Below, one piece after another: positions 6,169 to 13,051 of a stretch of DNA of 18,818 nt. The DNA comes from Coriobacteriales bacterium. GTDB lineage: Bacteria; Actinomycetota; Coriobacteriia; Coriobacteriales; UBA8131. The notes under the pieces were generated by a model, which had not been told where the DNA came from, searched no databases, and worked only from the letters and a program-made list of their open reading frames with translations. How positions within the stretch are numbered: position 1 is the first letter of the stretch; the number at the start of each line of letters is the position of its first letter. Both the position numbers and the translations under genes were made by a program. Location: the NCBI GenBank assembly GCA_031282085.1, contig JAITEK010000150.1, positions 1-18,818 on the forward strand, read 5' to 3'.

Positions 6169-7277
6169 CGGTACCCTCCTGTCAACTTGCTGTGGACGGG
6201 GACAATGTGCACGCTCTCCCCCGCCTGCATGCGCCGCAACGCCTCTACGACCTCGTCGGGCGTAGGGACAACGCCGCCGGTGTGCGCAAAGAAATTCACG
6301 GGGCGCCGCCCATTAACCGTAAGACGCACGTCCTCAACCATCTGCCCCATCGAGAACTCGGTGACAAGGTAGGCCGCCGTGCGCTCAATGCTTGCCTCGA
6401 TAGCATCCACAGGGAAGGGCCAAAGCGTGATGGGGCGGATAAGCCCGGCCTTTATACCCTGCTCACGGGCCGTATTCACGGCGCTACGGGCAATGCGGGA
6501 GGCCGCACCGTAAGCAACGATGACGTACTCGGCGTCCTCGGTACGGTAGGTCTCGGCGCGCTGTTCGCTCGCCTTTATCTGCTCATAACGCACCCAACGG
6601 CTCGTGATGGAATCCTCCAGTTCCTGCGCCACGAGGAACAGCGAGTTCACCGTGTTGTGTGCGCGCTGGTTCTTGTGCCCGTCGATTGCCCAGGGTTTGG
6701 GCGGGAGATCTGCCTCCGTGAGGGGCTCAGGGAGCTCAACCGGTTCCATCATCTGCCCCAGCAGGCCGTCCGCCAGTATCATAACGGGTGCGCGGTAGCG
6801 GTCGCCAAGCTCAAAGGCCAGCGCGGCAAGGTTGGCCATCTCCTGCACCGTCGAGGGAGCAAAGACGAGAACATGCCCGTCGCCGTGCCCGGTCGCACGG
6901 GTCGCCATCCAGTAGTCAGCCTGGCTCGGCTGGATGCCGCCCAGCCCCGGACCGCCACGCTGCACGTTGATGATGAGCGCGGGCAAATCGGCGCCGATGA
7001 GATACGAGATACCCTCGCCCTTGAGGCTTATGCCAGGTGAGGAGCTCGAGGTCATCACGCGCACCCCGGCCGCCGCAGCCCCGTACACCATGTTGATGGC
7101 CGCAACCTCGCTCTCGGCCTGAAGGTAGACGCCGCCTATCTTGGGCAGGCGTTTGGCCATGTAAGCGGCCACTTCGGTCTGCGGCGTGATGGGGTATCCG
7201 AAGAAATGCCGACACCCCGCACGGATAGCCGCCTCGGCGAGGGCCTCATTTCCCTTCATGAGCACTTTCTCAGCCAT
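6165..7277 (-). CDS. vorB: 2-oxoacid:ferredoxin oxidoreductase, alpha subunit, VorB-like
   Basis: This is the alpha subunit, with the pyrimidine-binding fold that completes the thiamine diphosphate site. The 370 residues begin KVLMKGNEALAEAAIRAG and have the signature FGYPITPQTE (26-35), then QAESEVAAINMVYGAAAAG and MTSSSSPGISL. These blocks match the VorB-type family (2-ketoisovalerate ferredoxin oxidoreductase) better than pyruvate or 2-oxoglutarate enzymes. The preferred substrate is therefore probably a branched-chain 2-oxoacid, but related enzymes overlap in specificity. ATG 7277 starts 6 bp after the ferredoxin stop with a GAGG ribosome site. The order ferredoxin-alpha-beta-gamma, with 4-bp overlaps between the last three, indicates stoichiometric expression of one complex. 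Confidence 0.93.
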   Translation of the reverse strand: MAEKVLMKGNEALAEAAIRAGCRHFFGYPITPQTEVAAYMAKRLPKIGGVYLQAESEVAAINMVYGAAAAGVRVMTSSSSPGISLKGEGISYLIGADLPALIINVQRGGPGLGGIQPSQADYWMATRATGHGDGHVLVFAPSTVQEMANLAALAFELGDRYRAPVMILADGLLGQMMEPVELPEPLTEADLPPKPWAIDGHKNQRAHNTVNSLFLVAQELEDSITSRWVRYEQIKASEQRAETYRTEDAEYVIVAYGAASRIARSAVNTAREQGIKAGLIRPITLWPFPVDAIEASIERTAAYLVTEFSMGQMVEDVRLTVNGRRPVNFFAHTGGVVPTPDEVVEALRRMQAGESVHIVPVHSKLTGGYR

Positions 7278-7283
7278 CTCTGG

Positions 7284-7490
7284 CTACCTCTCAATCGTTA
7301 TCGCGACATCGGGGCACATAAGCGCGCAGTTCAAGCATGCAATGCACGCTTCCTGGTCGACACACTTCGCCGGGTGGTACCCCTTCTGACTTATCTCCTC
7401 AAAGTCGAGCGCCATAATGTCCTTGGGGCATACGTCGACACAAAGGCCGCAGCCCTTGCAAAACCCTTTGTCCACGATAACCCTCGCCAT
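7284..7490 (-). CDS. 2x[4Fe-4S] ferredoxin, delta subunit of the 2-oxoacid oxidoreductase
   Basis: This is a 68-residue electron carrier with two cluster-binding motifs: CKGCGLCVDVCP (C11, C14, C17, C21) and CIACLNCALMCP (C49, C52, C55, C59). It has an extra Cys at 43. It is expected to pass electrons from the thiamine diphosphate site to soluble ferredoxin. It is first in the operon and lies 6 bp before the alpha gene. ATG 7490 has AAAGGA about 10 bp upstream. Confidence 0.94.
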   Translation of the reverse strand: MARVIVDKGFCKGCGLCVDVCPKDIMALDFEEISQKGYHPAKCVDQEACIACLNCALMCPDVAITIER

Positions 7491-7566
7491 AACGCCCGTC
7501 CTTTCCTACCAATACCACTAACAGGGCAACAAAGCACCCACAGAAGACCCTTTGCTATCTTACTCG

Positions 7567-7596
7567 ATAAAAGTGCATCTAATCATTGTCACACAA
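7567..7596 (-). promoter_or_regulatory. Possible promoter of the 2-oxoacid oxidoreductase operon
   Basis: On the minus strand TTGTGT (7591-7596) and TTTTAT (7567-7572) are 18 bp apart in the only AT-rich stretch between the LuxR gene and the ferredoxin gene. Both boxes are mediocre. The rest of 7491-7719 holds no gene. Confidence 0.3.
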
Positions 7597-7675
7597 CATT
7601 ACCGACTTGTTGAGATAGTGATGACTTCACCGACACAATAACAGGGTAAACGGCGTCAGCCATCCCCGTGGCACT

Positions 7676-7716
7676 CGTGTGCCGCGTGCTGCAGATACTT
7701 CTACGCGGCGGCCCGG
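7676..7716 (+). repeat. Degenerate partial copy of repeat B, with hairpin
   Basis: CGTGTGCCGCGTGCTGC and the following CTACGCGG match the start of repeat B at 12801-12841 with several changes and one indel; the rest of B is absent. GCCGCGT (7681-7687) pairs with ACGCGGC (7703-7709). Lying right after the LuxR-gene stop, it may also help end that transcript, but there is no U-run. Confidence 0.5.
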
Positions 7717-7719
7717 TTG

Positions 7720-9204
7720 CTAGTGAGGGTTGGGGAGGTCCAACTCTATGAGGTCGATCATTTCTTGTTGGGAGTGTACTCCGGTCTTTCGGTAGATGTT
7801 CTTGATGTGGGTCTTAACCGTCTCGTCCGAGATTACCAGGTCCTCGCTGATGTAGGCGCGGTTGCGCCCCTTCGCCAGCAGCAGGAACACCTCGCTCTCC
7901 CGCTGCGTGAGACCGCAGGAGCGCGCCATCCGCATACAATCCTGCTCAAACGGCGAGCGCTGCTCGTCATCCTCTATCGGTTTGAGGAAGCCCCAGCCGG
8001 TTTCTGCCGAGCTGTTACCCAGACCAAACAGCGAGACGAGGAGGATCACAAACACCGCAATCGCCGCAAGCATGGCCAGGTCAAAATCCGACGAGATTAT
8101 GGCCGCCGCGCCAACCAAATCAGCTGCGCCAGCAGACCCAGCCGTCAACCCCGCGCTGAGCAGCGATCCCACAAGCTGCCCCAGCTGGATAGACGCCATG
8201 CCCCAGCAGACAACCCATCCCCCGGGCACCGCGCCGTAACGCGCCAACACTGGCCAAAGCGCCCACAGGACTATGTAAAAATATTGGTAGCCAAACTGGT
8301 GAACCGCCGTCCCAATCACATTAAACGGCTCATGTAGCGGCAAAAACAAAAACCCCGCGGCCATCAACGGCAACGCGATCTGGTAGGTGAGATGGTCAAA
8401 GTCCATGCGAAAAGTCTTCATGGTCGCATATATCGCTATTGAGCCCAGCACAATGGCAAAGATGTTGAGCATGTCCCGCAGTTCGATGTTGCCGCCCTCG
8501 TTCATCACAAAAAGCCCTTTCATGATGCCGAAGGAAGCGCCGAAGAACAGGGAGATAGCAATCAACCTGAGCGGCGGACTCGTGCTCAAAGGAATCTTCC
8601 ACAGGCGAAAGCTCCTGCGTGGCATGCTGCGTTTGAGCCGCAGGAAAAAGAACATGCCCACAAACGGCAGCAGGGCCGTGATGCTTTGGGCAAAGTCGGG
8701 CGGGATGGAGGTTATAAACAGGTAGGCCACGCTGCCCAAAAGCAGGGCCACCACGCTGTATGCGATGGTGTAACGCGCGCCCAGCAGGGTAAGCGCCTCG
8801 CCCCAGAGCACAACGATGACCGCCGAGCCAACGCCCGTGAGCACGGCGCCGCAGGGATAACTGAGGTACGCCAGCCCGCCGAACAGGGTGATGGCCGGGT
8901 GCGAGATGAGAAAGGTCCCCGCAGCCGTGCACAGAGCCGCGACAAAGGGCAGCGCCCTGATGTCGCCCAGAGGCCCACGGAAGTAGGAGAGCAGGAGCAG
9001 CGCGGCAAGCGCGACCACGTTCGAGAGCAGCGAAAGAGTCCAGAGCGGCTCAAGCGAGAACAGCCCCAACGCAAAATCCTCCAACAGGACGCACTCCCGA
9101 TAAAAGAGCGAACTCCAAAACACACACCATATCCAGGCCCAATGAGCGGCAAAGCCTATGACGTTCGGCGTCCATGCCAGATTGTCGAGAACTCCTTTTC
9201 GCAT
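7720..9204 (-). CDS. LuxR-family transcriptional regulator with polytopic membrane N-domain
   Basis: This is a 494-residue membrane-bound regulator. About residues 10-395 form around twelve hydrophobic segments (for example 54-74, 84-110, 117-139, 147-167, 242-262, 330-352, 377-396) without a recognised transporter signature. The C-terminal LuxR helix-turn-helix is at about 428-488: LTQRESEVFLLLAKGRNRAYI...ISDETVKTHIKNIYRKTGV, with the canonical TVKTHI recognition segment. In GC-rich gut actinobacteria such proteins usually sit next to exported flavin reductases and are thought to control them in response to substrate; here it is divergent from such a gene. The start at 9204 has AGGGGA 8 bp upstream. 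The reading frame stays open for more than 2 kb further upstream, but that part is antisense to the flavoprotein and not credible coding sequence. Confidence 0.92.
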   Translation of the reverse strand: MRKGVLDNLAWTPNVIGFAAHWAWIWCVFWSSLFYRECVLLEDFALGLFSLEPLWTLSLLSNVVALAALLLLSYFRGPLGDIRALPFVAALCTAAGTFLISHPAITLFGGLAYLSYPCGAVLTGVGSAVIVVLWGEALTLLGARYTIAYSVVALLLGSVAYLFITSIPPDFAQSITALLPFVGMFFFLRLKRSMPRRSFRLWKIPLSTSPPLRLIAISLFFGASFGIMKGLFVMNEGGNIELRDMLNIFAIVLGSIAIYATMKTFRMDFDHLTYQIALPLMAAGFLFLPLHEPFNVIGTAVHQFGYQYFYIVLWALWPVLARYGAVPGGWVVCWGMASIQLGQLVGSLLSAGLTAGSAGAADLVGAAAIISSDFDLAMLAAIAVFVILLVSLFGLGNSSAETGWGFLKPIEDDEQRSPFEQDCMRMARSCGLTQRESEVFLLLAKGRNRAYISEDLVISDETVKTHIKNIYRKTGVHSQQEMIDLIELDLPNPH

Positions 9205-9251
9205 ATTAGCGTCCCCTCTACGGAAGCTCCATGATAACAAACGGACAGGCG

Positions 9252-9302
9252 CCGAGGCGCCGAGGCGGCTCCCCCTGGTAGGGGGATTTAGGGGATTCCC
9301 CC
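9252..9302. promoter_or_regulatory. G-run palindromes in the divergent LuxR/flavoprotein intergenic region
   Basis: TCCCCCT (9270-9276) and AGGGGGA (9280-9286) are perfect arms. Next to them, GGGGA (9291-9295) and TCCCC (9297-9301) form a second palindrome. TAGGGGGATT and TAGGGGATT are direct repeats, and GCCGAGGC is repeated just upstream. The site lies 35-65 bp before the proposed flavoprotein -10, where an activator would bind. It is a candidate LuxR-protein operator, without proof. Confidence 0.4.
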
Positions 9303-9335
9303 GCCGAACGGGATGTTGAGCACCCGGAGAATTCC

Positions 9336-9341
9336 TATACT
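9336..9341 (+). promoter_or_regulatory. Likely -10 element of the flavoprotein gene
   Basis: TATACT lies 49 bp before the start codon. The nearest -35-like hexamer, TTGAGC at 9316-9321, is only 14 bp away, too close for an efficient unaided promoter. That would fit an activator-dependent promoter. Confidence 0.4.
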
Positions 9342-9390
9342 GCGGGCAGATCGGCCGTACGGGAAAGCAAAAAACAATGAAGGAGGAAAG

Positions 9391-11262
9391 ATGAGCACGG
9401 ACATCAACAAAGAGAGCAACACCAAGCACGGCGGCGCAAAGGAGCGCGGGCGGAGCCCCGAGAAGGGCCAACTGTCCCGGCGCGCCTTTGTCGGTTTGGG
9501 CGCCTCGGCCCTCGCGGGTGCGGCGGCGGGCGGCCTGGCCGGCTGCGCACCGAAAGAGCCAAGCACCGCTGGAGAGGCGCCAACGACCAGCGGAGGCGGC
9601 GGGAGCAACGCCTACGACTACACAAAGTACCCGGCCTACGGGCCGGATGTCGCAGGGACGCACCCTTGGGAGCAGGCCCCCGAGCCCATCGCCGAGGATA
9701 AGATCGGGGAGACCGTAGACTGTGACGTCCTGGTTATCGGCGCAGGTCTCGCCGGATGCTGCGCGACGCTTGCCGCACTTGAGAAGGGCAAGAAGGTCAT
9801 CACCATCGACAAGAACCCTCCGGGGACGGTTGTCGGGCGCGGCGTGCATATCGCGGGCTTCCACACCAAAATACAGCAGAAGTTGGCGCAGCAGGGGCTG
9901 ATGGAGGAGCCGGATTACCGCCAGGTTATCCGTCGCTGGATAAACTGGGCGCAGGGGCGCGTCAAGGAGCCACTGCTCTGGGAGTTTGGGCGCAAATCGG
10001 GCGCCTGCTTCGACTGGCTGTACGACCAGTGCGTTGCGACCGGCAAGCTTGAGGCGCTGCTGTGGGACGGCTATTACAAGGGCCCCGATTACACCGAATA
10101 CCCTGTCACCCACATCTTCTACCAGGCAGATAAGTATGAGGAGACCATCAACTTCACCTTCTACGGCGAGGGGGACGTATTTGGCAACGCCTCGCTGATG
10201 CCGGTGCTGTATGAGATGGTGGCGGACGCCGGCGGCGACATCCGCTGGAGCCAAAAGAGCGAGCGGCTCGTGCGCGACGGCAACAGTGGCCCGGTGGCCG
10301 GGGCCATCGCCAGCGACGAGAACGGCGCCTACACGCGGTACAACGCCCAAAGCACCGTTATCGCGACGGGCGATTACGCCGCCGACCTTGAGATGATGAA
10401 CTACTACTCCCCCATGGTCGCCTACGCCAACGACCAGGCGTACTACATCCCGCCAGGAGTGGACACGGGCGACCTGCACAAACAGGCCCTGTGGGTAGGC
10501 GCGGCCATGCAGAAATCGGAGCCGCACTCCGCGGTTATGCACCTCGACTTCGGCGCGGCGAGCTACGGCTTCCTCCACGTGAACGGGGAGGGCAACCGCT
10601 TTAAGAATGAGGATGTGAACACGCAGTCCAAGAGCGTGACCAAGGCCCTGCAAACTAAGAAGGACGCCTACACGATTTATGACTCCCACGGCCTGGAGTA
10701 CGTTAAGAGGCAGATGGACGCCGGTGTTGGCGGCGGCCTGCAATGGGGACAGCTGACCCAGCCGGTCGGTGGCGAGTACAACCTCGAGGCGCAACAGATG
10801 GTTTTGCAACAGGAGATCGAGGCAGGTCTGACCTTTGAGGCGAATACTCTGGAGGAACTCGCACAGAAAATCGGAGTCCCGCCCGAGAACTTTGTTGCCA
10901 CGGTTGAGCGGTACAACGAGCTTGCCATTGCTGGCAATGACGTCGATTACGGCAAGCGCAAAGAGGTGATGGACCCCGTCGTTGACCCGCCTTTCTACGC
11001 AGGCCATCTCTCGGCGAACCTGCTCACCATGTGCGGCGGACTGCGAACCGACACCGGTACGCGCGTACTCAACGCCGAGGACAAGCCCATCGAGGGGCTC
11101 TACGTTTGCGGCTCGGCAGCGGGTGAGTTCTTCGGCGCCGGCGACTACCCCACCTACGTCCCCGGCATCGGCCACGGTCGCTGCGTGACCTTCGGCCGCA
11201 TCGCCGGAATCAACGCAGCCGGCGGCAACGCCCACGAGGAGATCCCCAGCCTCGACATCTAA
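9391..11262 (+). CDS. Tat-exported lipoprotein FAD-dependent oxidoreductase (fumarate reductase flavoprotein family)
   Basis: This 623-residue flavoprotein is probably anchored outside the membrane and reduces an unidentified acceptor. The Tat signal is LSRRAFVGLG (RR at 30-31) followed by an Ala/Gly-rich stretch. It ends in the lipobox LAGC (49-52), so C52 would be lipidated. A short linker precedes the FAD-binding Rossmann motif VLVIGAGLAGCCAT (GAGLAG 117-122) with the ribose-binding acid near TIDKN (138-142). Typical family blocks are GFLHVNGEGNRFKNED (393-408) and the C-terminal GLRTDTGTRVL and YVPGIGHGRCVTFGRIAG. The catalytic TRD-type arginine of fumarate reductases, expected just after the NE at 406-407, is not seen. 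There is no haem c or FMN domain, so electrons must come from another protein. ATG 9391 follows AAGGAGG; an upstream in-frame ATG at 9313 lacks one. The LuxR regulator is divergent. Confidence 0.93.
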   Translation: MSTDINKESNTKHGGAKERGRSPEKGQLSRRAFVGLGASALAGAAAGGLAGCAPKEPSTAGEAPTTSGGGGSNAYDYTKYPAYGPDVAGTHPWEQAPEPIAEDKIGETVDCDVLVIGAGLAGCCATLAALEKGKKVITIDKNPPGTVVGRGVHIAGFHTKIQQKLAQQGLMEEPDYRQVIRRWINWAQGRVKEPLLWEFGRKSGACFDWLYDQCVATGKLEALLWDGYYKGPDYTEYPVTHIFYQADKYEETINFTFYGEGDVFGNASLMPVLYEMVADAGGDIRWSQKSERLVRDGNSGPVAGAIASDENGAYTRYNAQSTVIATGDYAADLEMMNYYSPMVAYANDQAYYIPPGVDTGDLHKQALWVGAAMQKSEPHSAVMHLDFGAASYGFLHVNGEGNRFKNEDVNTQSKSVTKALQTKKDAYTIYDSHGLEYVKRQMDAGVGGGLQWGQLTQPVGGEYNLEAQQMVLQQEIEAGLTFEANTLEELAQKIGVPPENFVATVERYNELAIAGNDVDYGKRKEVMDPVVDPPFYAGHLSANLLTMCGGLRTDTGTRVLNAEDKPIEGLYVCGSAAGEFFGAGDYPTYVPGIGHGRCVTFGRIAGINAAGGNAHEEIPSLDI

Positions 11263-11281
11263 CCATGTCCCCGTCATATGC

Positions 11282-11370
11282 CCGTCATTCTGGGTTTTAT
11301 CCCAGAATCCAACCGACGGCGATAGCCGACGGATACACAAAACAGCGAGGACGGCGCAGGCCGTCCTCGC
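11282..11370 (+). repeat. REP-like repeat A, copy 1
   Basis: This 89-bp unit matches 12909-12996 closely. It contains three hairpins: TTCTGGG/CCCAGAA, CGGC/GCCG, and an 11-bp stem 11345-11355/11360-11370 (GCGAGGACGGC). On the minus strand the last stem is followed by GTTTTGTGT and could terminate transcription; on the plus strand it is the first strong hairpin after the flavoprotein gene. Confidence 0.8.
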
Positions 11371-11378
11371 GGCACTTA

Positions 11379-11455
11379 CCGTGTGTCGCGCTTCGCGCTC
11401 TCTGCATCGCCCGCTATCGCGGGCGACTGGACCCCGGGACAAGCCTGGGGTGACG
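11379..11455 (+). repeat. REP-like repeat B, copy 1
   Basis: This unit matches 12800-12882. It contains the stem TCGCCCGC/GCGGGCGA and the stem CCCCGGG-ACAAG-CCTGGGG, in which a C of copy 2 is replaced by T but pairing survives as G-T. Read on the minus strand its core (GTCACCCCAGGCTTGTCCC) is homologous to the core of repeat A, so A and B are inverted members of one family. Confidence 0.75.
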
Positions 11456-11465
11456 AGCGCTTTGT

Positions 11466-11492
11466 CCGTCATTCCGCGCTTGACACGAAATC
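11466..11492 (+). repeat. Degenerate repeat A core, copy 3
   Basis: CCGTCATTCCGCGCTTGACA and the bases after it resemble the repeat A core GTCATTCTGGGCTTGTCCCA with several mismatches that weaken the hairpin. It follows B1 at about the place where A2 follows B2, so this locus reads A-B-A and the other B-A. Confidence 0.5.
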
Positions 11493-11608
11493 CTCCATAA
11501 GAATCATAGCCCGTATTCTGGCTGCCGCAATGCCACTTCACAACCCTCGGTATAACGCCCGCTCAAAACACCTTTATCTAGTGCACACGACACGGCGCAT
11601 TGGCTCCC

Positions 11609-11674
11609 GGTCAGAAACTGGTCACTCCTGGGTCAGTGCCGAGTCAGCGATGTGGCAGCGCCGGGTCAGATTGC
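11609..11674 (+). repeat. Six direct units with exact 11-bp period (GGTCAG-type)
   Basis: Units begin at 11609 GGTCAG, 11620 GGTCAC, 11631 GGTCAG, 11642 AGTCAG, 11653 TGGCAG and 11664 GGTCAG. The five bases between units vary. The 11-bp period puts all units on one face of the helix, as in sites for OmpR/PhoB-type response regulators. It ends about 77 bp before the nuclease start codon. A weak -10-like TAGGGT lies at 11680-11685, so the array would cover the -35 region. The rest of 11493-11740 shows nothing recognisable. Confidence 0.65.
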
Positions 11675-11740
11675 TCTGCTAGGGTAAAGGAGCATCAGCA
11701 TCAGCGCATCATAGGGGTTTTGTTCAAAGGAGAGAATCAG

Positions 11741-12751
11741 ATGGACGAGATGACAGCTTCATTGATAGACAAGATTAAGGTAGTGCTTGAATCCGCACAG
11801 CAAAATGCCGCACGGCAGGTCAACGCCGAGTTGCTCACCGCCTATTGGAACATCGGACGCGTTATTGTCGAATACGAGCAGAACAATCAAAGCAGAGCGG
11901 AATACGGGAGCCAAACGCTCAAGGGTTTGTCAAAAACTTTGAGTGTCGCGTTCGGCAAAGGGTTTTCAGTGTCAAATATTCAGTTCATGCGCCGTTTCTA
12001 TCAGACATACCAGATTCAACAGACAGTGTCTGTTAAATTGAGCTGGTCGCACTATTGTGAGCTTCTCTCCATTTCCGATGAGGACAAACGTAGCTTCTAT
12101 GAGAAGGAGGCTGTCAACTCCGGCTGGTCAGTACGCGAGTTAAAGCGTCAAGTCAGCACGTCGCTTTACGAGAGGCTGCTGCTGTCTGATGGGAAGACCA
12201 ACAAAGAAACGGTGCTCTCTCTTGCGCGACATGGGATAGAGATGACAAGTCCGACAGACATCATCAAAGACCCGTATGTATTCGAGTTTTTGGGCATCTC
12301 CGAAAACAAGCCGATGAAGGAGAGCGATTTAGAAAAGGCGCTTGTGCAACAAATTGAGAAGTTCCTTTTGGAGTTAGGTCGGGGGTTCATGTTCGTCGGC
12401 ACACAGCAGCGCGTTACGCTGAACAATACTCATTATTATGTGGATGTGGTCTTTTACAACAAGATTTTACAGGCATACGTGCTCATAGAATTAAAAACAG
12501 TCAAACTGTTCCCGGAAGCAATCGGGCAACTTAACATGTATCTGAATTATTACAGCGCCGAAATTAACGATGAGGATGACAACCCACCGATTGGAATTAT
12601 CCTTTGTACCGACAAAGACGCGGTAACCGCCGAATATGCACTCGGTGGGCTATCAAACAATATCTTTGCCTCGCGGTATGTGTCATACATCCCGAACAAA
12701 ACAGAATTGATTGCGCAGGTTGAAGCGGTCCTAAACGAATGGCACAAATAG
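11741..12751 (+). CDS. YhcG/DUF1016-type PDDEXK nuclease domain protein
   Basis: This 336-residue protein has two parts. The N-terminal DUF1016 helical region (about 8-150) includes AYWNIGRVIVEYEQ, YGSQTLKGLSKTLSVAFGKGFSVSNIQFMRRFY and LSWSHYCELL. The C-terminal PDDEXK nuclease fold is at about 185-330, with D235 in YYVDVVFY, E250-x-K252 in VLIELK, and GQLNMYLNYY as the following helix. All three catalytic-type residues are present. The family is predicted to cut DNA and is found near restriction, defence and mobile genes; no partner gene is present here. Codon use differs from neighbours: TTA codons appear repeatedly (for example in RELKR, SDLEK, ELGRG, IELKT), whereas the flanking genes almost lack them. 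It is flanked by REP-like repeats. ATG 11741 has AAAGGAGA upstream. Recent acquisition is likely. Confidence 0.92.
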   Translation: MDEMTASLIDKIKVVLESAQQNAARQVNAELLTAYWNIGRVIVEYEQNNQSRAEYGSQTLKGLSKTLSVAFGKGFSVSNIQFMRRFYQTYQIQQTVSVKLSWSHYCELLSISDEDKRSFYEKEAVNSGWSVRELKRQVSTSLYERLLLSDGKTNKETVLSLARHGIEMTSPTDIIKDPYVFEFLGISENKPMKESDLEKALVQQIEKFLLELGRGFMFVGTQQRVTLNNTHYYVDVVFYNKILQAYVLIELKTVKLFPEAIGQLNMYLNYYSAEINDEDDNPPIGIILCTDKDAVTAEYALGGLSNNIFASRYVSYIPNKTELIAQVEAVLNEWHK

Positions 12752-12799
12752 ATCCTCATATCGCATGCAACGCACACTCACGCTTCGCCCCCGTGTCGC

Positions 12800-12882
12800 C
12801 CGTGTGTCGCGTGCTGCGCACGCTCTCTACGCGTCGCCCGCTCTCGCGGGCGACTGGACCCCGGGACAAGCCCGGGGTGACG
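12800..12882 (+). repeat. REP-like repeat B, copy 2
   Basis: Hairpins are GCGTGC/GCACGC, GTCGCCCGC/GCGGGCGAC and a perfect CCCCGGG (12859-12865)/CCCGGGG (12871-12877) followed by TGACGTACTTTT. The last could end transcription of the nuclease gene, but the U-run is poor. Confidence 0.75.
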
Positions 12883-12908
12883 TACTTTTCCCCGTCCGTC
12901 TCCCCCGT

Positions 12909-12996
12909 CCGTCATTCTGGGCTTGTCCCAGAATCCAACCGGCGGCGGTAGCCGACGGATACACAAAACAGCGAGGACGGCACAGGCCGTCCTCGC
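12909..12996 (+). repeat. REP-like repeat A, copy 2
   Basis: This 88-bp copy of 11282-11370 differs by a handful of substitutions and one base in the first loop. The first hairpin is TTCTGGG-CTTGT-CCCAGAA; the third stem is the terminator of the surface-protein gene. Confidence 0.8.
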
Positions 12997-12997
12997 T
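12970..12997 (-). terminator. Terminator of the surface-protein gene, inside repeat A2
   Basis: AGCGAGGACGGC (12970-12981) and its reverse complement (12986-12997) form a perfect 12-bp stem with a 4-nt loop. On the minus strand it is followed by GTTTTGTGTA. It appears to be a terminator supplied by a repeat unit. Confidence 0.6.
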
Positions 12998-13011
12998 TCA
13001 CTTTTGCTGGT

Positions 13012-13048
13012 CACGAGGGCGGGAGGGGTGTCCAGATCCGCCCTCGTG
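13012..13048 (-). terminator. Hairpin directly after the surface-protein stop codon
   Basis: CACGAGGGCGG (13012-13022) pairs with CCGCCCTCGTG (13038-13048) over a 15-nt loop, 3 bp after the TAA. There is no U-run, so it may act with the stem at 12970-12997 or stabilise the mRNA end. Confidence 0.45.
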
Positions 13049-13051
13049 GTG

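Noticed and set aside
9313..9390. Upstream ATG at 9313 as the flavoprotein start
   Set aside because: It precedes the proposed -10 element, has no ribosome site, and adds residues ahead of a normal Tat signal. ATG 9391 has AAGGAGG.
9205..11541. Extension of the LuxR frame upstream to 11541, giving a 1,273-residue protein
   Set aside because: The extra part is in codon register antisense to the flavoprotein, which has clear domains and a strong ribosome site. The LuxR protein has a good start at 9204.
11609..11674. Could the GGTCAG array be CRISPR or a plasmid iteron origin?
   Set aside because: The units are too short for CRISPR, and there is no replication gene or AT-rich region nearby.
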